Positions 53,615-60,522 of a stretch of 60,522 nt of DNA are shown piece by piece; position 1 is the stretch's first letter; the number at the start of each line of letters is the position of its first letter. The position numbers and the translations under genes are program-made. The notes beneath the pieces are model-generated. The model had not been told where the DNA came from. It ran no database searches and was given only the letters and a program-made list of their open reading frames with translations. Source of the DNA: Paraburkholderia elongata (GTDB lineage: Bacteria > Pseudomonadota > Gammaproteobacteria > Burkholderiales > Burkholderiaceae); the NCBI RefSeq assembly GCF_013177735.1, contig NZ_WOEZ01000134.1, positions 1 through 60,522 on the forward strand, read 5' to 3'.

Positions 53615-54520
53615 TCAGCGTTCTTCGCGCAGCATGCGGCGCAGATGGAACACGATGTAGACGAGCATGATGGCGAACAGCACGACGGCAATCGCCGCGG
53701 AATAGCCTTCGCGGTAGTACTTGATCGCCTGGTCGTACATGTAATAGGCGAGCACGGTGGAGCTGTCGAACGGACCGCCGCCGCTCATCACCGCAATCAG
53801 GTCGAAGCTGCGCAGCGCGCCGATCACGGTCAACACGACGGCCATGAATGTCGCGGGCCGTAGTTGCTGAAGAATTACGTGCCATAGCAAACGCACGCCT
53901 TTCGCGCCTTCCATGCGCGCCGCCTCGACCACTTCCGGATTGATGCCTGTCAGCCCGGTGAGATAGAGCACCATGCAGAACGGCGTTTGCGGCCACAGCG
54001 CGGCGAAGATGATGCCGAAGGTGACGGTGTGCGGATCGCCGAGCACCGGAATGCCGTGACCGACGATCAGCCGCAGCAGGCCGAAGCCAGGATCGTAGAA
54101 CCAGCTAAACACGAGGCCGACCACCACGCCCGAGAGCACGAATGGCGCGAAAAACAGCGACTTCACGACCCGCATGCCACGGATATGCTGGTTCAGATAT
54201 AACGCGAACAGCAGTCCGAGCGGCGGCGCCAACAGGAACAGCGCGAGCCAGATCAGGTTGTTCTTGAGCGCCGTATAGAAGGTGTCCGCATGGAACAGTT
54301 CGACGTAGTTATCGAAGCCCGCAAACGTCTTCGGCGTCATTCCGTCCCAGTTGTAAAAGCTGAGCGAAATGCTGCTGATAATCGGGTAGACCACGCACAG
54401 GCAAAACAGCGCACAACCCGGCAACAGGAAGAAAAGCGCCGCGCGGTGCTGATGACGGCGCGTCGTAGAGACGTGCCGGTGCCGCGCCGTGGGTAAGCGG
54501 CGCGCTGCGGAAAGAGACAT
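53615..54520 (-). CDS. Carbohydrate ABC permease, MalF-like
   Basis: Inner-membrane permease of 301 residues with a basic N-terminal tail (RRHQHR), six spans and the EAA loop (EVVEAARMEGAKGVRLLWHV). It forms the channel with the MalG-like partner. It follows the solute-binding protein gene by 65 bp on the same strand. Confidence 0.87.
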   Translation of the reverse strand: MSLSAARRLPTARHRHVSTTRRHQHRAALFFLLPGCALFCLCVVYPIISSISLSFYNWDGMTPKTFAGFDNYVELFHADTFYTALKNNLIWLALFLLAPPLGLLFALYLNQHIRGMRVVKSLFFAPFVLSGVVVGLVFSWFYDPGFGLLRLIVGHGIPVLGDPHTVTFGIIFAALWPQTPFCMVLYLTGLTGINPEVVEAARMEGAKGVRLLWHVILQQLRPATFMAVVLTVIGALRSFDLIAVMSGGGPFDSSTVLAYYMYDQAIKYYREGYSAAIAVVLFAIMLVYIVFHLRRMLREER

Positions 54521-54585
54521 GATCGAGCCTCGTTAGAGATCGAAGACGAGCGCCAGCTATTGCAACGCTGCTGGCGCTGCGGGGC

Positions 54586-55839
54586 TTACTTCTTGTAGAT
54601 GCGCTTGCGGGTCGCTTCGAGGCGAACGAGCACGGCGTCGAGTTGCGACGGATCGCTATAGAACTGCTGCATCGCCTTCATGCCTTCGTCGGCCATTTCC
54701 TTCTGCATGTCGCGATCGTAGAACTGCGCAATGCCGCCCTTCGTGTTAGCGAGCGTCTGGAAACCGACCTTCGAAATTTCATCTTCAGGTTCCGCCGATT
54801 GGCTGTTCGACGGCAACTGCCCCCAGCCCTTCGCGAGATCGGCATTGATCTGCGGCTGTTCCATGAAGGCCAGCAGTTTGCGGGCATCGGCCTTGTTCTT
54901 CGCCTTCGCCGGAATCAGCAGCACATTGACCGGACCGTCTTCGGCCATCGGCACGTTCGCGTCGACCACCGGGAAGCGGAAGAAGCCGGTTTGCGGTCTG
55001 ATCGATGCCGGAATGCTCGCCGAGAAGAACGTGCCCATCAGCATCATCGACGCCTTGCCGTTCACGAGAAACGGTGCAATCGAATCGAGGTCGTAGGAGA
55101 GCGCGTTGTCGATGAAGTAGTGATCGTCGATCAACGTTTTCCACGCGGCGTAGACCTTTTTAACGCGCGGATCGGTGTACGGAATTTCGCCGACCATCAA
55201 CTGCTGGTGGAATGCGTTGCCGTTGACGCGCAGGTCGAGATAGTCGAACCATGCGGCAAGCGTCCAGCTATCGCGTGCGGCAACGGCGATCGGTGCAACG
55301 CCGCTTGCCTTCAGCTTCTTGCTGGCGTCGAGAAATTCATCCCACGTTTTCGGTTCGCCCTTGATGCCGGCCTTCTCGAACAGATCCTTGCGATAGAAGA
55401 AGCCGTAGGCGTCGTACCCGAGCGGAGCGGCGTACTGCTTCCCCTTGTACGTCGATGCTTCTTTCACCGACGCATACTGCTGCGACCAGCCGTTCTTGTT
55501 CCAGTCAGACGACAGGTCTTCGAGCAGGCCGCGTTGCGCGTAATACGCCATGCGTTCACCGTCGTGCCACGACACGATGTCCGGCGGATCGGTGGCGAGC
55601 CAGCCGCCCATCTGTACCTTGTAAGCTTCCTCGGTGATGTAGGTCACCTTGAGGTCGACGTCGGGATTGGCTTTCTTGAACTTGTCGAACGCGTCCTGCC
55701 AGGTCGAGCGCTGATTGCCGCGCGCCGATACGTTGACGTTCAGCGTGGCCGCGTCGGCCGCTGTGGAACAGAGTGCGCCTGCGACCAAAGCGGCCGCAAT
55801 CGACGCATGTGCCAGACGACGAAGGCGAACAGAAATCAT
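54586..55839 (-). CDS. Carbohydrate ABC substrate-binding protein
   Basis: Family 1 extracellular solute-binding protein of 417 residues with a Sec signal peptide (IAAALVAGALCSTAADA). The KVTYITEEAYKVQMGGWLAT and SMMLMGTFF segments fit the sugar-binding MalE/CUT1 group. It lies 126 bp downstream of the ATPase gene. Given the GH53 and GH42 neighbours, beta-1,4-galacto-oligosaccharides are the likely ligand. Confidence 0.87.
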   Translation of the reverse strand: MISVRLRRLAHASIAAALVAGALCSTAADAATLNVNVSARGNQRSTWQDAFDKFKKANPDVDLKVTYITEEAYKVQMGGWLATDPPDIVSWHDGERMAYYAQRGLLEDLSSDWNKNGWSQQYASVKEASTYKGKQYAAPLGYDAYGFFYRKDLFEKAGIKGEPKTWDEFLDASKKLKASGVAPIAVAARDSWTLAAWFDYLDLRVNGNAFHQQLMVGEIPYTDPRVKKVYAAWKTLIDDHYFIDNALSYDLDSIAPFLVNGKASMMLMGTFFSASIPASIRPQTGFFRFPVVDANVPMAEDGPVNVLLIPAKAKNKADARKLLAFMEQPQINADLAKGWGQLPSNSQSAEPEDEISKVGFQTLANTKGGIAQFYDRDMQKEMADEGMKAMQQFYSDPSQLDAVLVRLEATRKRIYKK

Positions 55840-55965
55840 CTTATGTCTCCTTGACTACCTTGTTGGCTGACAGCGACTCGCTGCCAGACGATGTACCCGC
55901 TCTGTGGCGGAATAGGGATTTGTGAATGCGGTGGCGCCTTTGATGCCTGAGATGCACTGGGCACC

Positions 55966-57105
55966 TCAAGCGGCGACTCGCTCGGGTTCGAACGTGCTGC
56001 GTCGCAGTGCAACGCCCTCGGCATCGAACAGATGACACGCGGACGGCGGAACGTGAATGCAGATGCGCTCGCCCGAACCAATCGGCGTATCGCCCGCGGC
56101 CTTGGCGATAAGCGTGCCGGCCTCGTGGTCCGCGTGAATATAGCTGTGCTCGCCGAGCCGTTCCGATAGCACCGTGACGCACTGAATGAACTGCTCGTCG
56201 CCAAAGAGACGCAGATGTTCCGGGCGCACGCCGAGCGTGACGGGCTGGCCGCGCTGAAGACGTTGACCGTCGACATTCGCAATCAGCCGTTCGCCGCTTT
56301 TTGTCAGCGTGACGGCCACCTTGCCCGCTTCGATCGAATCGACCACCGCATCGATAAAATTCATTCGCGGCGAACCGATGAAGCCCGCCACAAAGCGCGA
56401 CTTCGGATGGTGATACAACTCCAGCGGCGCACCGGTCTGCGCGATGCTGCCGAAGCGCTCCGCGTCCGCTCCTGCGTGCAGCAGCACGATTCTGTCGGCA
56501 AGCGTCATCGCCTCGACCTGATCGTGGGTCACATAGACCACGCTCGCGTTCGCAAAGCGCTGGTGCAGGCGGGCGATTTCGACACGCGTCTGGCCGCGCA
56601 ACGCGGCGTCGAGATTCGACAGTGGTTCGTCGAACAGGAACACACCGGGTTCCCGCACGATCGCGCGGCCGATCGCAACACGCTGCCGCTGCCCGCCCGA
56701 GAGCGCTTTCGGATAGCGATCCAGGAAGGCGTCCAGTTGCAGAATGCGCGCGGCTTCGCGCACCTTCCGCTCGATGACGTCCTTCGGTTGCTTCGCGAGT
56801 TTCAGGCCGAACGCCATGTTGTCGAACACGGTCATGTGCGGAAACAGCGCGTAGCTCTGGAACACCATCGCCACGCCGCGCCCGGCAGCGGGCACATCGT
56901 TCACGAGGCGGCCGCCGATGTGCAGCTCGCCTTCGCTCAGGTCTTCGAGACCGGCGATCATTCTTAGCAGGGTCGACTTGCCGCAACCGGAGGGCCCCAG
57001 AAACACGCAGAACTCGTGCTGCGCGATCTCAAGATTCACGCGCCGGATCACCGGCGGATGGTCACCGTACGACTTCTGCACGTTCGTAAGACGAATCGTA
57101 GCCAT
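55966..57105 (-). CDS. Carbohydrate ABC ATPase, UgpC/MalK-like
   Basis: A 379-residue ATPase: Walker A GPSGCGKST (37-45), signature LSGGQ (135-139), Walker B DEPLSNLD (159-166), then a TOBE/OB-fold regulatory tail. It energises the galacto-oligosaccharide importer. It is first in the minus-strand unit, opposite the LacI gene, and two palindromes lie just upstream. Confidence 0.9.
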   Translation of the reverse strand: MATIRLTNVQKSYGDHPPVIRRVNLEIAQHEFCVFLGPSGCGKSTLLRMIAGLEDLSEGELHIGGRLVNDVPAAGRGVAMVFQSYALFPHMTVFDNMAFGLKLAKQPKDVIERKVREAARILQLDAFLDRYPKALSGGQRQRVAIGRAIVREPGVFLFDEPLSNLDAALRGQTRVEIARLHQRFANASVVYVTHDQVEAMTLADRIVLLHAGADAERFGSIAQTGAPLELYHHPKSRFVAGFIGSPRMNFIDAVVDSIEAGKVAVTLTKSGERLIANVDGQRLQRGQPVTLGVRPEHLRLFGDEQFIQCVTVLSERLGEHSYIHADHEAGTLIAKAAGDTPIGSGERICIHVPPSACHLFDAEGVALRRSTFEPERVAA

Positions 57106-57120
57106 GCTGCTGCCTCCCGG

Positions 57121-57136
57121 ATTTAACCGCTTAAAT
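57121..57136. promoter_or_regulatory. LacI-type operator 1, galactan locus
   Basis: ATTTAACCGCTTAAAT is a near-perfect palindrome 16 bp upstream of the ABC ATPase start codon. It shares the CGCTTAAAT half with the sites at 57176 and 50650. Confidence 0.7.
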
Positions 57137-57175
57137 TTTTATGAAAAATAAACGGCCCGCTCTTGTGCAGCAGGC

Positions 57176-57191
57176 ATTTAATCGCTTAAAT
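57176..57191. promoter_or_regulatory. LacI-type operator 2, galactan locus
   Basis: ATTTAATCGCTTAAAT, 55 bp centre to centre from operator 1 in the divergent region between the ATPase and LacI genes. The pair could repress both directions. Confidence 0.7.
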
Positions 57192-57310
57192 TCGATCTCG
57201 AAGGAAAAAGTCATGGTGGGTGTCTCGTCTGTGTTTTGCAGAAACTTATCAACGTCGCCCGTTGCTTGCAACATTTGAAGCGCATTCCCTGAATATGGGA
57301 TAAACAGAAA

Positions 57311-58327
57311 ATGGTCACCCTGTCCGAAGTAGCGAAGCGCGCGCGCGTTACGGCCGCAACCGTTTCCAACGTTCTGCGCAACCGCGAGAAGGTCCGCCCG
57401 GAGACTGCCGAACGCGTGCTGAAAGCGATCGCCGATCTCGGCTACCGGCCCAATCTGAACGCACGCGCGCTGGCCGAGGGCCGCTCGTCGACCCTGGCCT
57501 TGATGTTGTCGAACATTTCGAACCCGTTCTACCCCGAGTTCGTATCGGCCGCCGAGCGAGCGGCGCGCAAAGCGGGGTACTTCCTGATGGTTTGCAATAC
57601 TGACGATGATGCTGAGATCGGCCGCGCGTATCTGAACCAGATCGCCGGCACGCTCGCGGACGGTGTCCTCGTGATGAACACGGACATCACGATCAACGAT
57701 TTGTGCGCGTCGGCCACGCACAGCGCGCCGATCTTGCTGGCGATGTGGGAACACCCGGAGACGCCCCCCGCGCTGCCCTGCATTGCCGTGGATTTTGCCC
57801 ATGCGGGCGCGCTGGCCGCGAGGCATCTGCTCGAACTGGGTCACCGCGAGATCGGCCTTCTGATCGGCGACGGTTGCGGCGGCTTGCAGGATGCGCGCTC
57901 CAACGGATTTCGTGCAGTGATGCGCGAGGCCGGGATCGAAACAGACGCCGCCGCGGTGCTTCAAATCCGCGACTCGATCGACGCCGGCTACGCCGCCTGC
58001 ATGCAGTTGATGGCAAACCGCCCTCACCTCACCGCGATTTTCGCGACCAACGATCTGCTGGCGATCGGCGCGGCACAGGCGTTGATCACGCTGGGCCGCG
58101 CGGTGCCGAACGACGTGTCGGTCATCGGCATTACGGACATTCAACTGGCGCATCAGGTGCATCCTGCGTTGACGACGGTTGCGATCCAGACGGCGGCCGT
58201 TGCGGAGTTGTCGATCGAGAGTCTGATCCGTCTGATCCAGACGCCTGAACAGCAACCGTCGATGGTGCTTGCGCCGCCGCCGCAACTCATCGTGCGGGCA
58301 TCGACGGGACCGCGGCGCATGAGTTGA
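57311..58327 (+). CDS. LacI-family regulator of the galactan locus
   Basis: A 338-residue LacI/GalR protein that starts directly with the HTH (MVTLSEVAKRARVTAATVSN), then the hinge helix (RALAEGRSSTLALMLSN) and a sugar-binding effector domain. It is divergent from the ABC ATPase gene with two operators in between, and a third site precedes the GH53 gene. It probably represses uptake and breakdown until galactose or a galacto-oligosaccharide binds. Confidence 0.9.
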   Translation: MVTLSEVAKRARVTAATVSNVLRNREKVRPETAERVLKAIADLGYRPNLNARALAEGRSSTLALMLSNISNPFYPEFVSAAERAARKAGYFLMVCNTDDDAEIGRAYLNQIAGTLADGVLVMNTDITINDLCASATHSAPILLAMWEHPETPPALPCIAVDFAHAGALAARHLLELGHREIGLLIGDGCGGLQDARSNGFRAVMREAGIETDAAAVLQIRDSIDAGYAACMQLMANRPHLTAIFATNDLLAIGAAQALITLGRAVPNDVSVIGITDIQLAHQVHPALTTVAIQTAAVAELSIESLIRLIQTPEQQPSMVLAPPPQLIVRASTGPRRMS

Positions 58328-58672
58328 GGCGAGGCGCGAAAATACGCGTACCGCAGGCCGCGCAACGCGGCCGTTGCCAACCATAATCAAACCCGGTACG
58401 GCGGCTTCACCCCGCATTCAGCAGAAAATGCTGTCGGGGCTGGAAAAAAACGCTCCGCGCGTTGTTAGAGCCTCGATTGGCGATTTCGTCGACTGTGGCG
58501 CACGCGTAGCATCGAAGAATCAATCGACCTGGTTCGAAGCCGGTTACGCGCGGATGTGCGCGCCGCATTGCACTGCGCCGCTGCGCTGTTGCATGCAACC
58601 GTGCTACCCCGCAACCGTGCGGCCATATCGAATACACGCCTGCCCTCGACGGCAATCTGAAGGAGCAACCCG
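58328..58672. other. Intergenic region between LacI gene and gabD
   Basis: A 345-bp gap. GGCCGCG-CAA-CGCGGCC (58356-58372) is a short GC-rich hairpin 28 bp past the LacI stop without a T tract. I see no gene or clear promoter in the rest; AAGGAG precedes gabD. Confidence 0.45.
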
Positions 58673-60145
58673 ATGTCTCTCGCATTGACCCGCAAAGAAC
58701 TGATTCGCCCGCAAAACCTGATCGACGGCAAGTGGACCGACGCCGCCGACGCCGCGCGCTTTCCGGTCATCAACCCGGCCACCGGCGAATTGATCGTCGA
58801 AGTCGCGAACAGTAGCGCATCGGACGCGCGCGCCGCCACCGACGCCGCAGCCCGCGCTTTCCCCGCGTGGCGCGATAAGCTGCCGCGCGAGCGCGCCGAG
58901 ATTCTGCGCCGCTGGCACGCGCTGATCGTCGCCAATACGGAGGACCTCGCCAAGCTGATGTCGACGGAACAAGGCAAGCCGCTCGCGGAAAGCCGTGGCG
59001 AAGTCGCCTACGGTGCCTCGTACGTCGCTTGGTTCGCCGACGAAGCGACACGCATCTACGGCGACCTGATCCCGCAGCAACAACGCGGCAAACGTATGAG
59101 CGCGGTGAAGGAACCCCTCGGCGTGGTCGCGGCGATCACGCCGTGGAATTTCCCGCTGGCGATGATTGCACGCAAGATCGCGCCCGCGCTAGCAGCCGGA
59201 TGCACGGTCGTGGCCAAGCCCGCCGAAGACACGCCGCTCACCGCGCTCGCGCTGGCAGCGCTCGCCCAGGAAGCGGGCTTGCCGGACGGCGTGCTGAACA
59301 TGCTGTCGGCTTCGCGTGAACAGGGCATTGCGGCGGTGGCTGACTGGCTCGCCGACGCGCGCGTGCGCAAGATCACGTTCACGGGCTCGACGCCGGTCGG
59401 CAAGCATCTCGCCCGCGAATCTGCCGGCACGCTGAAGAAGCTGTCACTGGAATTGGGCGGCAATGCACCCTTCATCGTGTTCGACGACGCCGATCTCGAT
59501 GCGGCAGTCACGGGTCTGATGGCCGCCAAATTCCGCAACGGCGGCCAGACCTGCGTGTGCCCGAACCGCGTCTATGTGCAGTCCGGCGTCTACGCGCGTT
59601 TCGCCGACCTGCTCGCGAAACGCGTCGCTTCGCTGAAGGTTGCGCCCGCAACCGATCCGGACGCACAGATCGGTCCGATGATCAACGAACGCGCAATCGA
59701 CAAGATTGCCCGCCATGTTGAAGACGCCGTCAAACAAGGGGCCAAAGTGTTGACAGGCGGCAAGCGTCTGACTGAACTCGGCCCAAACTACTACGCACCG
59801 ACCGTGCTGACCGATGCGCAGGAGGGCATGCTCGTCTGCTGCGAAGAAACGTTTGGGCCGGTAGCACCGCTGTTCCGCTTCGATGGCGAAGCCGAAGCGA
59901 TCCGCCTCGCCAACGACACGCCCTTCGGCCTCGCTGCGTACTTCTACACGCAGGACGTCCGGCGCATTAATCGCGTTGCGGGCCAGCTCGAAGCGGGCGT
60001 GATTGGTATCAACGAGGGCGCCGTGTCGAGCGAGGCCGCACCGTTCGGCGGGGTGAAGGAGTCGGGTTACGGCCGCGAAGGTTCGAAGTACGGGCTCGAC
60101 GATTATCTGTCGATCAAGTATCTCTGTCAGGGCGGTCTGGATTAA
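58673..60145 (+). CDS. gabD: NADP-dependent succinate-semialdehyde dehydrogenase
   Basis: Aldehyde dehydrogenase of 490 residues close to GabD. N159 lies in TPWNFPL, the general base E260 in LELGGN, and the catalytic C294 in GGQTCVCPNR, whose CVC form is typical of GabD. K182 contacts the cofactor. AAGGAG precedes the ATG. It converts succinate semialdehyde to succinate, finishing GABA-type breakdown, and could take products of the class III aminotransferase at 22269. No gabT is adjacent in this window. Confidence 0.9.
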   Translation: MSLALTRKELIRPQNLIDGKWTDAADAARFPVINPATGELIVEVANSSASDARAATDAAARAFPAWRDKLPRERAEILRRWHALIVANTEDLAKLMSTEQGKPLAESRGEVAYGASYVAWFADEATRIYGDLIPQQQRGKRMSAVKEPLGVVAAITPWNFPLAMIARKIAPALAAGCTVVAKPAEDTPLTALALAALAQEAGLPDGVLNMLSASREQGIAAVADWLADARVRKITFTGSTPVGKHLARESAGTLKKLSLELGGNAPFIVFDDADLDAAVTGLMAAKFRNGGQTCVCPNRVYVQSGVYARFADLLAKRVASLKVAPATDPDAQIGPMINERAIDKIARHVEDAVKQGAKVLTGGKRLTELGPNYYAPTVLTDAQEGMLVCCEETFGPVAPLFRFDGEAEAIRLANDTPFGLAAYFYTQDVRRINRVAGQLEAGVIGINEGAVSSEAAPFGGVKESGYGREGSKYGLDDYLSIKYLCQGGLD

Positions 60146-60182
60146 CAGGCTCCTGCGCGTTCTGCGTTCTGCCGTCTGACAT

Positions 60183-60216
60183 CGCGCCTCGCTTGACGCG
60201 AGGCGCGAGCGTCAAG
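60183..60216 (+). terminator. Alternative hairpins after gabD
   Basis: CGCGCCTCG (60183-60191) pairs with CGAGGCGCG (60199-60207). The segment CTTGACGC (60192-60199) can instead pair with GCGTCAAG (60209-60216). The two stems are mutually exclusive. No T tract follows, so this is a terminator-like rather than a classical terminator structure. It begins 38 bp past the gabD stop. Confidence 0.45.
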
Positions 60217-60370
60217 TCAGCATCCCGCCGCTGACTTCTATTTCCGCAGCAAGGCCTCCTGATGCGCCTTCACGAGATCGGCCATGCTGTTAATACACGC
60301 CCTCTCCCTCCCTCGTCATGCAGCCCATTCATGACGCCCATTTTTGTCCCTAATTTGACCGGTTTGCTCG
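60217..60370. other. Intergenic region near the right edge
   Basis: No gene is supported. On the minus strand a short frame (60239-60283) reads MADLVKAHQEALLRK and stops; it looks like the tail of a gene but is closed upstream within ten codons by a stop, so it may be a fragment left by rearrangement. Confidence 0.35.
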
Positions 60371-60506
60371 CGGCTCTAGGCGGGCCGTGATGGGGAGACC
60401 TTTGGGTCTGCCGGCGTGGGATAACACCGGTCCGCGAAACTTGTCACCGTGCCCGCCCCCCCATCCTGACCGGTAAGGCGGGCTTCTGATCGCCCACCAG
60501 GACCGG
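60371..60506 (+). ncRNA. Structured leader or non-coding RNA candidate
   Basis: Consecutive stems are visible: CGGC/GCCG (60371-60374 with 60384-60387), AGACC-TTTG-GGTCT (60396-60409), an outer stem CCGGTCC (60427-60433) with GGACCGG (60500-60506), and inside it GCCCGCC (60451-60457) with GGCGGGC (60477-60483). All pairs are exact. The outer stem covers the AGGACC before the ATG at 60512. The layout of stems with internal loops before a start codon resembles the left-end RNA region of IS110-type elements, or a translation-control leader. The class is inferred and cannot be settled from this window. Confidence 0.35.
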
Positions 60507-60511
60507 ATCAC

Positions 60512-60522
60512 ATGCCCCAATC
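60512..60522 (+). CDS. Possible start of a gene cut by the right edge
   Basis: ATG CCC CAA TC begins a frame (Met-Pro-Gln) that leaves the window after three codons. AGGA lies 9 nt upstream. Following the structured leader, this could be a transposase or any other gene; nothing more can be said. Confidence 0.3.

Noticed and set aside
60239..60283. Short minus-strand peptide MADLVKAHQEALLRK
   Set aside because: It looks like a gene tail but an in-frame stop lies about ten codons upstream; too short to call.
1..60522. CRISPR arrays, tRNA or rRNA genes, prophage or complete insertion sequences
   Set aside because: No regularly spaced repeats, no cloverleaf or rRNA sequence and no complete transposase or phage genes were recognised by eye.

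Overview
The window looks like a piece of a Paraburkholderia/Burkholderia-type betaproteobacterial genome. GC is high, the genes are densely packed, and the recognisable families fit this: a PrpR-controlled AcnD/PrpF methylcitrate locus, OmpC-like porin, many LysR and LacI regulators, BaeSR, DmlA. I see no rRNA, tRNA, CRISPR or phage genes. This is accessory and catabolic gene space with regulators beside most clusters. The genus is inferred from gene content, not from a marker gene.

Layout. (1) 1-7490: propionate catabolism, with prpF (cut by the left edge), acnD and prpC on the minus strand and prpR divergent. A sigma-54 promoter and a palindrome array lie between prpC and prpR. A strong intrinsic terminator separates prpC from acnD, and no prpB is present. 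(2) 7447-19973, minus strand: a cluster for uptake and oxidation of an unidentified amine or opine-like compound. It holds an aldehyde dehydrogenase, HAD hydrolase, DadA/PuuB-like FAD oxidase, oligopeptide/opine-type ABC transporter, a three-subunit OoxABC/HcnABC-like dehydrogenase and a DNA-binding-domain-only AraC protein. Almost every junction in the second half overlaps. (3) 20253-24217, plus strand: GNAT acetyltransferase, GhrA-like reductase, class III aminotransferase and an Lrp/AsnC regulator, plausibly linked to amine catabolism. (4) 24232-29904: an apparent second copy of outer-membrane assembly genes, lptD-like and bamA-like, flanking two small uncharacterised, translationally coupled genes. 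(5) 30251-36298: an orphan response regulator without a phospho-acceptor Asp, a LysR/ene-reductase divergent pair, a truncated LysR remnant next to a short direct repeat, an SDR/AraC divergent pair and a small hypothetical gene. (6) 36474-38949: a BaeSR-like two-component system. (7) 39005-45137: LysR, tartrate/D-malate dehydrogenase, a succinylglutamate-desuccinylase-family protein, porin and an AAHS-type MFS transporter. (8) 45144-48588: LacI regulator, DapA-like aldolase/dehydratase and MFS transporter, a likely sugar-acid locus with two operator-like palindromes upstream. (9) 49435-58327: a galactan utilisation locus. It has an exported GH53 endo-galactanase, a MalEFGK-type ABC importer, a GH42 beta-galactosidase and a divergent LacI regulator, tied together by shared palindromic operators. 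(10) 58673-60145: gabD. The right edge holds a strongly structured non-coding stretch ending at a start codon.

The loci look like an independent set of catabolic modules: propionate, amines/opines, hydroxy acids, sugar acids and plant pectic galactan. This suits a plant- or soil-associated lifestyle. The most unusual parts are the duplicated LptD/BamA island with its two small genes, the pseudo-receiver response regulator, the overlapping opine-oxidase-like operon ending in a lone AraC HTH protein, and the structured RNA-like leader at the right end.
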